A stretch of 64,000 bases of DNA from Streptomyces sp. NBC_01224 (GCF_036002945.1 NZ_CP108529.1:5451001-5515000); one strand, 5' to 3'; counted from the stretch's first letter, positions 24,740 to 33,770 are shown. Notes: generated by a model not told the origin, from the sequence alone. A program made the numbers and translations.

Positions 24740-26125
24740 ATGAGCACCACGGAGCGTCCCAGGATCCTCGTAGTAGGCGGTGGGTACGTAGGCCTGTACG
24801 CAGCTCGGCGCATTCTGAAGAAGATGCGCTACGGCGAGGCGACCGTCACGGTCGTCGACCCCCGGTCGTACATGACCTACCAGCCCTTCCTCCCCGAAGC
24901 AGCCGCCGGCAGCATCTCGCCTCGGCATGTCGTCGTCCCGCTGCGACGCGTACTGCCGAAGGCCGAGGTTCTCACCGGCCGCGTCACGACCATCGATCAG
25001 GACCGCAAGGTCGCCACGGTCGCGCCGCTCGTCGGCGAGGCCTACGAGCTGCCCTTCGACTACCTGGTCATCGCGATGGGCGCGGTCTCCCGCACCTTCC
25101 CGATCCCCGGCCTCGCCGAACAGGGCATCGGTATGAAGGGCATCGAGGAGGCCATCGGCCTGCGCAACCACGTCCTCGAGCAGTTGGACAAGGCCGACTC
25201 GACGACCGACGAGGACGTCCGCCGCCGGGCGTTGACGTTCGTCTTCGTGGGCGGCGGGTTCGCCGGTGCGGAGACCATCGGCGAGGTCGAGGACATGGCC
25301 CGCGACGCGGCGAAGTACTACACGAGCGTGAAGCGCGAGGACATGCGCTTCATCCTCGTCGACGCCGCCGACAAGATCCTTCCCGAGGTCGGCCCGAAGC
25401 TGGGCACCTGGGGCCGGGAGCACCTGGAGTCCCGTGGCGTCGAGGTCTTCCTCTCGACCTCCATGGACTCCTGCGTCGACGGTCATGTCGTGCTGAAGAA
25501 CGGCCTCGAGGTCGACTCCAACACGATCGTGTGGACGGCCGGCGTGAAGCCGAACCCGGCGCTGGCCCGCTTCGGTCTGCCGCTCGGTCCGCGCGGTCAC
25601 GTGGACACCTCCGAGAAGCTCCAGGTGCAGGGCACCGACTACATCTGGGCCGCGGGCGACAACGCCCAGGTTCCGGACATGGTCGGCCGCAAGGCCGGCA
25701 ACCCGAACGCCTGGTGCCCGCCGAACGCCCAGCACGCGCTGCGTCAGGCCAAGGTCCTCGGTGACAACGTCATCTCCGGGATGCGCGGCTTCCCGCAGAA
25801 GGAATACAGCCACGCCAACAAGGGTGCGGTCGCCGGTCTGGGGCTGCACAAGGGCGTTGCGATGATCGTCATGGGCAAGATGAAGATCAAGCTCAAGGGC
25901 CGTCTCGCCTGGTACATGCACCGTGGCTACCACGGCCTGGCGATGCCCACCTGGAACCGTAAGATCCGGATCTTCGCCGACTGGACCCTTGCGATGTTCC
26001 TCAAGCGCGAGGTCGTCTCGCTCGGCGCCATGGAGACGCCGCGCGAGGAGTTCTATGAGGCCGCCAAGCCGGCCCCGGCACCGGCCGCCGCCAAGGCCGA
26101 GGGCGAGAAGGCCAAGGCCTCCTAG
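24740..26125 (+). CDS. ndh: Type II NADH dehydrogenase (NDH-2)
   Basis: A 461-residue flavoprotein. The FAD-binding Rossmann motif VVGGGYVGLYAARRI lies at residues 10-25. The NADH-binding motif FVFVGGGFAGAETIGEV is near residue 165. TIVWTAGVKPNPALARFG and WAAGDNAQVPD form the second FAD site. The C-terminal third contains the amphipathic membrane-anchoring region (LGLHKGVAMIVMGKMKIKLKGRLAWYMHRGYHGLAMPTWNRKIRIFADW). It passes electrons from NADH to menaquinone without pumping protons. It is expected to be repressed by Rex at low NADH/NAD ratio. A strong terminator follows. Confidence 0.93.
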   Translation: MSTTERPRILVVGGGYVGLYAARRILKKMRYGEATVTVVDPRSYMTYQPFLPEAAAGSISPRHVVVPLRRVLPKAEVLTGRVTTIDQDRKVATVAPLVGEAYELPFDYLVIAMGAVSRTFPIPGLAEQGIGMKGIEEAIGLRNHVLEQLDKADSTTDEDVRRRALTFVFVGGGFAGAETIGEVEDMARDAAKYYTSVKREDMRFILVDAADKILPEVGPKLGTWGREHLESRGVEVFLSTSMDSCVDGHVVLKNGLEVDSNTIVWTAGVKPNPALARFGLPLGPRGHVDTSEKLQVQGTDYIWAAGDNAQVPDMVGRKAGNPNAWCPPNAQHALRQAKVLGDNVISGMRGFPQKEYSHANKGAVAGLGLHKGVAMIVMGKMKIKLKGRLAWYMHRGYHGLAMPTWNRKIRIFADWTLAMFLKREVVSLGAMETPREEFYEAAKPAPAPAAAKAEGEKAKAS

Positions 26126-26168
26126 TCCGCCCGCGGGTCCACTCGCCCGCGCAGTACGTGCACAACGC

Positions 26169-26212
26169 CCGAAGGGGCCGTCCGCCATCCGTGGTGCGGA
26201 CGGCCCCTTCGG
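26169..26212. terminator. ndh terminator
   Basis: A perfect 17-bp GC-rich stem (26169-26185 with 26196-26212) and a 10-nt loop lie 44 bp after the ndh stop. No T tract. Confidence 0.85.
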
Positions 26213-26400
26213 CGCGTCCGGCCGCCGCGTGGCGGGGCGCGGTGCGGTGCGGGGGGCCGATGGCGGCGCACCAGCCAATACATGTGCTGTACAGGTATTT
26301 TGCTGTTCCGTTGCGCCGTAGCGGGATGGTGCGCGCTCCGCAGACTGTTGACGGTGTAGTACCTCGTCGTGGCGCCGCGGGTGCTCGGCGTGGTTGCAGG

Positions 26401-26430
26401 CATGTTTGGACATGTTTGGGCACATTGGGA
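26401..26430 (+). repeat. Three 10-bp iteron-like units before the CFA synthase gene
   Basis: CATGTTTGGA, CATGTTTGGG and CACATTGGGA lie head to tail at 26401-26430, exactly one helical turn apart, 24 bp before the CFA synthase start. An AT-richer promoter-like stretch (around 26275-26310) is upstream. The units may bind a regulator or simply form the leader. Confidence 0.35.
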
Positions 26431-26453
26431 ACACCATCACGGAGGTGTGCGCC

Positions 26454-27758
26454 ATGGCAGACGCCGCATTGCGGCTGACCGCTCTCGCCGAGGAGTTGCT
26501 GGGAGAAAGGCTGTCGGTCCGTATCCGGGCCTGGGACGGCAGCGAATCCGGACCGCCCGGTGCCCCTGTCCTCGTCATCCACAGCCGCCGCGCGCTGCGC
26601 CGGCTGCTGTGGAAGCCGGGTGAACTGGGCCTGGCCCGCGCCTGGGTGGCGGGCGAACTCGACATCGAAGGCGATCTGTACGAGGCCCTGGATCTGATGG
26701 CCTCGCTGATCTGGGACCGGGGCGTGGAGGCCAAGGACAGCGTCCACCCGGTCCGCGACCCGAAGGTGCGGGCCTTCGCCAAAGGGCTGCTGCAGCTCGC
26801 CGGCCCCTGGCTCCCGCCGCCCCCGCCGCCCGAGGAGGTACGCCGCCGCGCCGGCACCCTCCACACCAAGCGCCGCGACAAGGAGGCCATCAGTCACCAC
26901 TACGACGTGGGCAATGACTTCTACGAACTGGTCCTCGGCCCGTCCATGGTCTACTCCTGCGCCTACTGGGAGGACGACGGGAATCTTGAGGACGCCCAGC
27001 GAGACAAGCTCGACCTGGTCTGCCGCAAGCTCGCGCTGAAGGAGGGCGACCGCCTCCTCGACGTCGGCTGCGGCTGGGGCTCCATGGCCATCCACGCGGC
27101 CCGCGAGTACGGTGCCCGGGTCACCGGAGTGACCCTCTCCGTCGAACAGGCCGCCTACGCCAGGAAGCGCATCGCGGAAGAGGGCCTGACCGACCGGATC
27201 GAGATCCGGGTCCAGGACTACCGGGACGTCAGGGACGGGCCGTACGACGCCATCTCGTCCATCGGCATGGCGGAACACGTCGGCTCGGTCCGCTTCCGCG
27301 AATACGCCGACGACCTCTACGCACTGCTCAAGCCCGGCGGCCGGCTGCTCAACCACCAGATCGCCCGCCGCCCGGAGAACGACGAGTCCGCGTACCACGT
27401 GGACGAGTTCATCGACGCCTATGTCTTCCCGGACGGCGAACTGGCCCCGGTGGGACGGACCGTGGCCACCCTCGAGGAAGCCGGCTTCGAGGCACGTGAC
27501 GTCGAGTCGATCCGCGAGCACTACGCACTGACCCTGCGCAGCTGGGTCGCCAACCTGGAGAAGAACTGGGACCGCGCGGTCCGGATGGCCTCGCCGGGAC
27601 GGGCCAGGGTCTGGCGCCTCTATATGGCCGCCTCCGCCCTCTCCTTCGAACACAACAAGATCGGCGTCAACCAGATCCTCGTGGTGCGCCCGGCGGAGGG
27701 CGGGGCCGCCCGCATGCCGCTGCGGGCCCGCCACTGGACGGCGTCGGCGACCGGCTGA
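26454..27758 (+). CDS. Cyclopropane-fatty-acyl-phospholipid synthase family methyltransferase
   Basis: ATG 26454 follows CGGAGGTG; an upstream in-frame ATG at 26394 lacks a ribosome site and overlaps the repeats. The 434-residue product has an N-terminal domain (ALRRLLWKPGELGLARAWVAGELDIEGD) and the CFA core: ISHHYDVGNDFYELVLGPSMVYSCAYW, SAM motif LLDVGCGWGSMAIHAA, and SSIGMAEHVG. It should methylate or cyclopropanate unsaturated membrane lipids using SAM. It may equally be a branched-lipid methyltransferase of the same family. Convergent with the ABC permease, with a shared terminator between. Confidence 0.9.
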   Translation: MADAALRLTALAEELLGERLSVRIRAWDGSESGPPGAPVLVIHSRRALRRLLWKPGELGLARAWVAGELDIEGDLYEALDLMASLIWDRGVEAKDSVHPVRDPKVRAFAKGLLQLAGPWLPPPPPPEEVRRRAGTLHTKRRDKEAISHHYDVGNDFYELVLGPSMVYSCAYWEDDGNLEDAQRDKLDLVCRKLALKEGDRLLDVGCGWGSMAIHAAREYGARVTGVTLSVEQAAYARKRIAEEGLTDRIEIRVQDYRDVRDGPYDAISSIGMAEHVGSVRFREYADDLYALLKPGGRLLNHQIARRPENDESAYHVDEFIDAYVFPDGELAPVGRTVATLEEAGFEARDVESIREHYALTLRSWVANLEKNWDRAVRMASPGRARVWRLYMAASALSFEHNKIGVNQILVVRPAEGGAARMPLRARHWTASATG

Positions 27759-27770
27759 CACCGGGACGGA

Positions 27771-27817
27771 CCGAGGGCCGGTACCCGCAGCTCCGTGCTG
27801 CGGGTACCGGCCCTCGG
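27771..27817. terminator. Bidirectional terminator
   Basis: A perfect 21-bp inverted repeat (27771-27791 with 27797-27817) with a 5-nt loop between the convergent CFA synthase and ABC permease genes. Confidence 0.9.
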
Positions 27818-27846
27818 GCGCGTCCGGCGAAATGCCGCCCGGTTCG

Positions 27847-30375
27847 CTACTCGGTCTTGATCGCCGTCAGCATGTTCAGCTTCGCGGCGCTGCGGGCCGG
27901 CCAGAGCGCGGCCAGCACACCCACGACCCCTGCCAGCACCAGGAAGACCGCGATCCGGTCCCACGGGATGACCAGCGCGTACTCCGGGATGTCCGACGCC
28001 AGGGTCTGCCCGATCGCCCAGCCGAGGAACATGCCGAGCACGACACCGACCACCGCGCCGAAGAGCGAGATGACCACGGCCTCCAGCCGGATCATGCGCT
28101 TCACCCTGCGCCGGTCCAGGCCGATCGCCCGCAGCATGCCGATCTCCTGCTGGCGCTCGAAGACCGACATCGCCAGGGTGTTGACGACCCCGAGCACCGC
28201 GATGATCAGGGCCATCGCCAACAGCCCGTACATGATGTTCATCGCGAGGTTGACCGAGCCGCCGAACATGTCACGGATGTCCTGGCGGTCCATGATGCTC
28301 ATCCCCGGGTTGTCACCCAGAGCCTTCACCAGGGCCTGCTCGTTGGCGTCGGACGCGCCGCCGTCCATCTTCAGCCAGATCTCCCGGATGTCCGCCCGGC
28401 TCCCGTGCGCATCGGCGACGTTCTTCGGCATCAGGACCGGGGAGAGCATCTCGTTCCCCTTGAAGACCGCCCCGACCTTCAGTTCGCCCTTCTTGTCGTC
28501 GTCGAACGTCACCCGCAGGGTGTCGCCGGTCTTCCAGCCGTTCGACTTGGCCGTCTTCTCGTCGACGGCGATCTCGCCCTTGTCCAGCGCGTCGATCGAG
28601 CCGGAGACGGTCGGCAGCGCGAAGAGCCTCTGCACATCGCCGGGGGCGACGCCGGATGCGGCGTGGTAGTCCTCCTTGACCCGCAGCGAGGTGGCCTGCT
28701 GCGGCGAGATCGCCGAGACGCCGTCGGCCTTCTGCAGGGCGGTGAGCGCCGACTCGTCGAGCGGACCGCCGCTCGCCATCGTCACCATGTAGTCGGCCTT
28801 GATGTTGTCCGTGGTCATCCGGTCGACCGCCTGGCCGAGGGTGACGCCGAGGACCGAGATGCCGGTGACCAGGGTGAGGCCGATCGCCAGCGCGGAGGCG
28901 GTGGCACCGGTACGACGCGGGTTGCGGACCGCGTTCTGCGCGGCCAGCTTGCCGGAGACCCCGAACAGCCGCTTCAGCAGCGGGCGGACCAGTGCGATCA
29001 CCGGCCGCGACAGCAGCGGGATCAGCACGATGACACCGATCAGCGTGAGGAAGGCACCCACGGCGATGACGGTCCGGCCGGTCGATCCGGACTTGGCCGC
29101 GCCCGCCACGATCGCCGCCCCGCCCAGCAGGGTGAGCACCGCGCCGATGGAGTTGCGCAGCACCAGGGACTTGACGGTGGCCGTCGCGTGGACGCTGCTC
29201 ATCGCCGCGACCGGCGGGATCTTGGCGGCCCGGCGGGCGGGCAGCCAGGCGGCCAGCACGGTGATCAGGACACCGACGGCGAACGCGGCGATGACCGCGG
29301 TGGGTGAGATGATCAGCGGTCCGGCCGGGATCTTCCCGCCGAACAGGCCCATCGCGGAGCGCAGCCCGGTGGCGAGGCCGAGGCCGAGGGCGAAGCCGAC
29401 GACCGAGGCGATCACGCCGACGACGGCCGCTTCGAGGAGCACCGAGCGCTTGACCTGGCGGCGGGAGGCGCCGACGGCGCGCATCAGTGCCAGCTCCTTG
29501 GTGCGCTGGGCCACCAGCATGGTGAAGGTGTTGGCGATCAGGAAGACACCGACGAACAGGGCGATGCCGGCGAAGGCGAGCAGCATCCCGTTGAGACCGC
29601 TCAGACCGTTCTCGATCTGCTTGGCCTGATCGTCCGCGAGCGCCTGGCCGGTCTTGGCCTCGGCGTCCTTGGGCAGCAGCGGCTTCACTCCGGTGAGCAG
29701 CTTCTCGGCGGAGACGCCGGGCGCGGCGGACACGTTGACGTCCCTGAACACGCCGGGCCTGAGGTAGAGCTTCTGGGCGACCTCGGTGTCGAAGAGGACC
29801 AGGCTGCCGCCCGCGTTGACCGCGCCGTCCTCGGTGGTGAAGACACCGGAGAGGGTGTACTCCTTCACCGGCCCGTTCGTGGCGACCCGGACCCGGTCAC
29901 CGACGTGGTACTCGCCCCGCTTCGCGGTCTCCTTGTCGAGCGCGATCCGGTCGGCCGCGACCGGGCCCGTACCGTCGACGAAGGTGTACGCGGAGTCCTT
30001 GCCGTTCTTGCCGGGGGAGTAGTTCCCGCCGGTGTTCGACCAGCCGTTGCCGATCAGCTTGCCGTCGGGGTCGGCGACCCCGGCGAAGCCGGAGACCCGG
30101 CCGGTGGCGGTGTCGACGCCGTCCACGCCCTGGATCTTCTTCAGGGTGGCGGCGGTGATGCCGGGCGTCTTCTCGTTGCGCTGGTCGGCGTAGGTGGTGA
30201 CGGCCACGGCGACATTGTCGTAGCTCTTCGCCGACTGGTTACGGAGGGCGTTGCCGATGGTGTCGGTGAAGACCAGAGTGCCGGAGACGAAGGCCACGCC
30301 GAGCATCACGGCGAGGACGGTCATCAGCAGCCTGGCCTTGTGCGCGAGCACATTGCGCAGGGCGGTACGGAACAT
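27847..30375 (-). CDS. FtsX/MacB-type ABC transporter permease
   Basis: An 842-residue permease made of two FtsX/MacB units. An N-terminal helix (residues 17-40) is followed by an extracytoplasmic domain (about 45-255) and three helices (about 265-385). A middle set (about 415-475) precedes a second extracytoplasmic domain (about 510-720), and three final helices close the protein. The motifs TKELALMRAVGASRRQVKRSVLLEA and QQEIGMLRAIGLDRRRVKRMIRLEA mark the coupling regions. It forms a complex with the ATPase encoded just upstream, for export of a lipid, lipoprotein or peptide, or for mechanotransmission. The substrate is unknown. Confidence 0.93.
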   Translation of the reverse strand: MFRTALRNVLAHKARLLMTVLAVMLGVAFVSGTLVFTDTIGNALRNQSAKSYDNVAVAVTTYADQRNEKTPGITAATLKKIQGVDGVDTATGRVSGFAGVADPDGKLIGNGWSNTGGNYSPGKNGKDSAYTFVDGTGPVAADRIALDKETAKRGEYHVGDRVRVATNGPVKEYTLSGVFTTEDGAVNAGGSLVLFDTEVAQKLYLRPGVFRDVNVSAAPGVSAEKLLTGVKPLLPKDAEAKTGQALADDQAKQIENGLSGLNGMLLAFAGIALFVGVFLIANTFTMLVAQRTKELALMRAVGASRRQVKRSVLLEAAVVGVIASVVGFALGLGLATGLRSAMGLFGGKIPAGPLIISPTAVIAAFAVGVLITVLAAWLPARRAAKIPPVAAMSSVHATATVKSLVLRNSIGAVLTLLGGAAIVAGAAKSGSTGRTVIAVGAFLTLIGVIVLIPLLSRPVIALVRPLLKRLFGVSGKLAAQNAVRNPRRTGATASALAIGLTLVTGISVLGVTLGQAVDRMTTDNIKADYMVTMASGGPLDESALTALQKADGVSAISPQQATSLRVKEDYHAASGVAPGDVQRLFALPTVSGSIDALDKGEIAVDEKTAKSNGWKTGDTLRVTFDDDKKGELKVGAVFKGNEMLSPVLMPKNVADAHGSRADIREIWLKMDGGASDANEQALVKALGDNPGMSIMDRQDIRDMFGGSVNLAMNIMYGLLAMALIIAVLGVVNTLAMSVFERQQEIGMLRAIGLDRRRVKRMIRLEAVVISLFGAVVGVVLGMFLGWAIGQTLASDIPEYALVIPWDRIAVFLVLAGVVGVLAALWPARSAAKLNMLTAIKTE

Positions 30376-30433
30376 GTCTGTCAGTCCTGGGATGGGGAGG
30401 GGTTCCGGAGGAGGGCGCGGGGCGGGGCGGGCG

Positions 30434-31204
30434 TCAGCTGGTGCGGCCCTTGGCGTCGAACGCCTTCATCCGGTCGAGGACCCCGTCCGCGGTGGGGTGC
30501 ATCATCTGGTCGACGATCCGGCCGTCCGCGAGGAAGATGACCCGGTCCGCGTAGGAGGCGGCCGCCGGGTCGTGGGTCACCATCACCACGGTCTGCCCCA
30601 GCTCGCGCACCGAGTTGCGCAGGAAGCCGAGGACCTCGGCGCTGGAGCGGGAGTCCAGGTTTCCGGTCGGCTCGTCACCGAAGATGATCTCCGGCTGCGA
30701 GGCCAGGGCGCGGGCCACCGCGACGCGCTGCTGCTGGCCGCCGGAGAGTTCGGTCGGCCGGTGGGTCAGCCGGTCGGAGAGGCCCACCATGTCGATGACC
30801 TTGCGCACCCACTCGGCGTCGGGCTTGCGGCCCGCGATGTCCATGGGGAGCGTGATGTTCTCCTGGGCCGTCAGCGTGGGCAGCAGGTTGAACGCCTGGA
30901 AGATGAAGCCGATCTTGTCCCGGCGGAGCTGGGTGAGCTGCTTGTCCTTGAGGGAGCCCAGCTCCGTCTCGCCGATCCGTACCGAACCGCTGCTGAAGCT
31001 GTCGAGGCCGGCCACGCAGTGCATCAGCGTGGACTTGCCGGAGCCGGACGGGCCCATGATCGCGGTGAACTCGCCCCGCGGGAAGTCCACGGAGACCCGG
31101 TCCAGGGCCGTGACCCTGGTCTCGCCCTCTCCGTAGACCTTCGACAGATCCGTGGCGCGGGCAGCCACCGTGGTGACGCGGTGTGCGGTGGAAGTGGTGG
31201 TCAC
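30434..31204 (-). CDS. MacB/LolD-type ABC transporter ATP-binding protein
   Basis: A 256-residue ATPase with GTG start. Walker A is GPSGSGKST, Q-loop FQAFNLL, signature LSGGQQQRVAVARALA, Walker B IIFGDEPTGNLD, and switch His in VTHD. The RDKIGFIFQAFNLLPTLTAQEN pattern is typical of the MacB/LolD group that pairs with FtsX-type permeases. It is upstream of, and probably cotranscribed with, the permease gene (58-bp gap). Confidence 0.95.
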   Translation of the reverse strand: MTTTSTAHRVTTVAARATDLSKVYGEGETRVTALDRVSVDFPRGEFTAIMGPSGSGKSTLMHCVAGLDSFSSGSVRIGETELGSLKDKQLTQLRRDKIGFIFQAFNLLPTLTAQENITLPMDIAGRKPDAEWVRKVIDMVGLSDRLTHRPTELSGGQQQRVAVARALASQPEIIFGDEPTGNLDSRSSAEVLGFLRNSVRELGQTVVMVTHDPAAASYADRVIFLADGRIVDQMMHPTADGVLDRMKAFDAKGRTS

Positions 31205-31669
31205 GGGAATCTCCTGTTTCGGGGCTCCGGCCGAGGGCTTCGTCCGGGGTTGCGATCGGTTGCCTTTGGAACCCCTCCATCGTCACCGCCGTATCGCCGC
31301 AGGTCGTCAGACCCCGTGCCCGTTCCAGGGGCCGTCTTGAGTCGCACCAGGGGACCCCCGCGTCCTCCTCCGGTATGACACCGACCCTGAGGGCATCGGC
31401 ACGGCCCCCGTTGCCCGGCCGGGGGGCGCGCCCATGGCGATCACTGGCGCGCACCTGGCGAATGCGCCGTCCGGGTGCGGCGACTTTACGTCAATCCGGA
31501 TTACCGGTCGCCGCGCCCGCTACCCCGCCCAGGCATGTGGCGATGCCCCTTCGCGAGTGCTGACGGCCCCTCAAACGGTCAATAAAATAAGACAACATCG
31601 CGCCACTGATCCGCTGATCAGGGGAAGCCCCCGGATAGGGTCATGTGCCAACGCGGAGCCGCGCGCCAG
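31205..31669. other. Intergenic region before bldA with promoter-like sequence
   Basis: A 465-bp gap between the leftward ABC operon and rightward bldA. It must hold promoters for both. A possible bldA promoter is CTGATC (31614-31619) and TAGGGT (31636-31641) with a 16-bp spacer, 28 bp upstream of the tRNA. An AT-rich patch (AATAAAATAAG near 31581) is unusual for this genome. No protein gene seen. Confidence 0.35.
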
Positions 31670-31755
31670 GCCCGGATGGTGGAATGCAGACACGGCGAGC
31701 TTAAACCTCGCTGCCCCTCGGGGGCGTACCGGTTCGAGTCCGGTTCCGGGCACCA
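31670..31755 (+). tRNA. bldA: tRNA-Leu (UAA), bldA
   Basis: The acceptor stem GCCCGGA (31670-31676) pairs with TCCGGGC (31745-31751), and ACCA is encoded at 31752-31755. The anticodon stem GCGAG/CTCGC encloses loop CTTAAAC, giving anticodon UAA. A long variable arm (TGCCCCTCGGGGGCGT) marks a class II leucine tRNA, and TTCGAGT is the T loop. This is the only tRNA that reads UUA in Streptomyces. Its loss blocks translation of TTA-containing developmental and antibiotic genes. Four genes in this window contain in-frame TTA codons. Confidence 0.97.
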
Positions 31756-32096
31756 CTTCGCGCATGAGGTCGAGCGGGCGGGAAAGCGTGACGGTCGTGT
31801 GCCGGATGAGGTTCTCGAGGTCCCGTCCGGGCAGGCGTTTGAAGCCGACCTCTTCGTGCAGCCGCTCCGGGACCGGGCACCCGCACCCGGCCGGTCCGCA
31901 GCTCCGGGCAGGCCGTGTGCCTCCGGCTCCGGTGGCGATCTTGCAGGGCGGTTCGTTCGGTCGCCCGGACCTTCCTGTCCGGGGTCCTCGCCGGCCGCCG
32001 GCTTCCATAAAGATCCTCCCCAAGCACGAGCCTGATTCTTTTGCCTACCCATTACTCTTGTGGGAAGGCCACGCAGGGTGGCCATGGAGGAGTGAG
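31756..32096. other. Region downstream of bldA, possible GNAT remnant on minus strand
   Basis: A 341-bp gap between bldA and the Bax-inhibitor gene. On the minus strand at about 31757-31866 the translation RLHEEVGFKRLPGRDLENLI resembles the C-terminal end of a GNAT acetyltransferase (LYERLGFxRLPxRD). No start, acetyl-CoA motif or upstream half is present. It may be a decayed gene or chance. The AT-richer stretch at 32025-32070 is the likely promoter of the downstream gene. Confidence 0.25.
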
Positions 32097-32984
32097 ATGA
32101 GGAGCAGCAACCCGGTCTTCTCGCGACGGGGCTTCAGCCGCGACAACGGATACGCGGGCTTCAACGCGGCGCCGCAGGCCGGGGCCCCCGCAGCGGGTGC
32201 CAACCCGTACGCGCAGGGCACCGCCGCCAACCCGTACGCCACCAACCCCTACGCCCAGCAGGACACCCAGTACGGCGTCCCGCAGGCACCGGCGCGTTCC
32301 GGTGCGATGACGATCGACGATGTCGTCACACGCACGGCGCTCACGCTCGGCACCGTGGTGCTCGGCGCCGCGCTCGCCTGGGCCCTGCTGCCGGTCGACG
32401 AGGCCAACCTCGGCAAGTCCTACGGCATCGCGATCGGCGCCGCCCTGGTGGCGTTCGTCCTGTCGCTCGTCCAGTCCTTCAAGCGCAAGCCGGTCCCGGC
32501 GCTGATCGTCTCCTACGCGGCCTTCGAGGGTGTCTTCCTCGGGGTGATCTCCAGCGCGGTCAGCACGTACATCGGGCCGGGCGTCGTGATGCAGGCGGTG
32601 ATGGGCACCATGTGTGTCTTCGCCGGTGTGCTTCTCGCGTACAAGATGCGCTGGATCCGCGTCACCCGCCGCTTCTACGGCTTCGTGATGGCCGCCGCCA
32701 TGGGCTTCATGCTCCTGATGGTGGTCAACCTGCTGTTCGCCGTCTTCGGCGGCGGTGACGGCCTGGGCTTCCGCAGCGGCGGCCTCGGCATCCTCTTCGG
32801 AGTCATCGGGATCGTCCTCGGTGCGTGCTTCCTGGCCCTGGACTTCAAGCAGGTCGAGGACGGCATCGCGTTCGGCGCCCCGCGCGAGGAGTCCTGGCTG
32901 GCGGCCTTCGGCCTCACCATGACCCTGGTGTGGATCTACCTGGAGATGCTGCGTCTGCTCTCCATCCTCAGCGGCGACGACTGA
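32097..32984 (+). CDS. Bax inhibitor-1 / YccA family membrane protein
   Basis: The start at 32097 follows GGAGGAGTGAG. The 295-residue protein has an Asn/Ala/Pro-rich cytoplasmic N-terminus (NPYAQGTAANPYATNPYAQQ) of about 70 residues. Seven hydrophobic segments follow, with AAFEGVFLGVISSAVSTYIGPGVVMQAVMGT in the middle and LDFKQVEDGIAFGAPREESWLAAFGLTMTLVWIYLEMLRLLSIL at the end, characteristic of the YccA/BI-1 family. Homologues form pH-dependent calcium leak channels or regulate FtsH. The terminator downstream is shared with a convergent gene. Confidence 0.93.
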   Translation: MRSSNPVFSRRGFSRDNGYAGFNAAPQAGAPAAGANPYAQGTAANPYATNPYAQQDTQYGVPQAPARSGAMTIDDVVTRTALTLGTVVLGAALAWALLPVDEANLGKSYGIAIGAALVAFVLSLVQSFKRKPVPALIVSYAAFEGVFLGVISSAVSTYIGPGVVMQAVMGTMCVFAGVLLAYKMRWIRVTRRFYGFVMAAAMGFMLLMVVNLLFAVFGGGDGLGFRSGGLGILFGVIGIVLGACFLALDFKQVEDGIAFGAPREESWLAAFGLTMTLVWIYLEMLRLLSILSGDD

Positions 32985-33006
32985 CGCACCGCCCCGCAAC
33001 GGGAAC

Positions 33007-33044
33007 GGAACGGCCCGCAGGCACTTGTGCCTGCGGGCCGTTCC
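33007..33044. terminator. Bidirectional terminator
   Basis: A perfect 17-bp stem (33007-33023 with 33028-33044) and CTTG loop, followed by CCTTTC, between the Bax-inhibitor gene and the convergent DUF4287 gene. Confidence 0.9.
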
Positions 33045-33060
33045 CCTTTCTCGCGTGTGC

Positions 33061-33288
33061 CTAGAGCAGCTTGCGCGCGGCCCTTCTGAGGTCGTACTCG
33101 TGGATGAGGGCCTTCGCGTGTCCGTAGGCGAGGTCGTGTTCGCTCCGCAGCCAGCTGACCTTCTCCTCGAAGCGGAGAGCGGGGCCTTCCTCTACGGTGC
33201 GGAGCCAGTCGGAGACTTCACGACCGGTGCAGCGGGGGATTCGGGAGAGCAGATTGCGATGGGTCTTTTCGGAGAAGACTTGGGACAT
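33061..33288 (-). CDS. Small DUF4287 protein
   Basis: A 75-residue protein. The start at 33288 has GGAGG nine bases upstream; longer in-frame extensions upstream lack support. The sequence VFSEKTHRNLLSRIPRCTGREVSDWLRTVEEGP followed by EEKVSWLRSEHDLAYGHAKALIHEYDLRRAARKLL matches the DUF4287 helical domain, widespread in actinobacteria and of unknown function. It is close to the opposite-strand 105-residue gene (100-bp divergent gap). Confidence 0.8.
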   Translation of the reverse strand: MSQVFSEKTHRNLLSRIPRCTGREVSDWLRTVEEGPALRFEEKVSWLRSEHDLAYGHAKALIHEYDLRRAARKLL

Positions 33289-33388
33289 CGGCGCCTCCGA
33301 CGCATTGCGCGTTGCTGGTCCTTCCCGACACCGTGCCCGAGCATCGGCCCGTTGGCAACCATCCCGGGAGGGCGCGTAGGGTCGCGGA

Positions 33389-33706
33389 GTGCTCGATACG
33401 ACCCCGCTGATCACCGCCGTGGACCGATTCGCCGACCGGCTGCGCGCCGCGCCCCAGAGCCGGCTGCAGCGCGGCGCGGCTGCCGAAGGGCTGGCCACGG
33501 CCAGGGAACTGGCTCTGCGGGCCCAGCGCATCGAGGCGCCGGAGCGGGAACCGCGGGTCATGCCGGACGCCGGGATCTTCGCGATCGGCGACCAACTTTC
33601 CGTAGCGGGGCGCGACTTGGCGGTGGCATTGGAAACGGCCCCGTCGACCGAGCTGGACGAGGCCGTGCAATTCGTGGCGGAGGCCGCTGCGCGGGCGTTC
33701 GCGTAG
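33389..33706 (+). CDS. Small conserved hypothetical protein
   Basis: A 105-residue protein with GTG start, all helical by composition: LITAVDRFADRLRAAPQSRLQRGAAAEGLATARELALRAQ, then AGIFAIGDQLSVAGRDLAVALETAP. Third-position GC supports coding. No motif recognised. It faces away from the DUF4287 gene and towards the convergent coiled-coil membrane protein gene. Function unknown. Confidence 0.6.
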   Translation: MLDTTPLITAVDRFADRLRAAPQSRLQRGAAAEGLATARELALRAQRIEAPEREPRVMPDAGIFAIGDQLSVAGRDLAVALETAPSTELDEAVQFVAEAAARAFA

Positions 33707-33770
33707 CGGCGGGCGGGCGGTGGCCCGGGGCAGGGGCCGGCGAGAGCCGTTCTGCCCGGATGTGCCGGGG

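Noticed and set aside
31434..32096. Extension of the Bax-inhibitor gene upstream through bldA
   Set aside because: The frame passes through a tRNA gene; ATG 32097 has a strong ribosome site and starts the recognisable protein.
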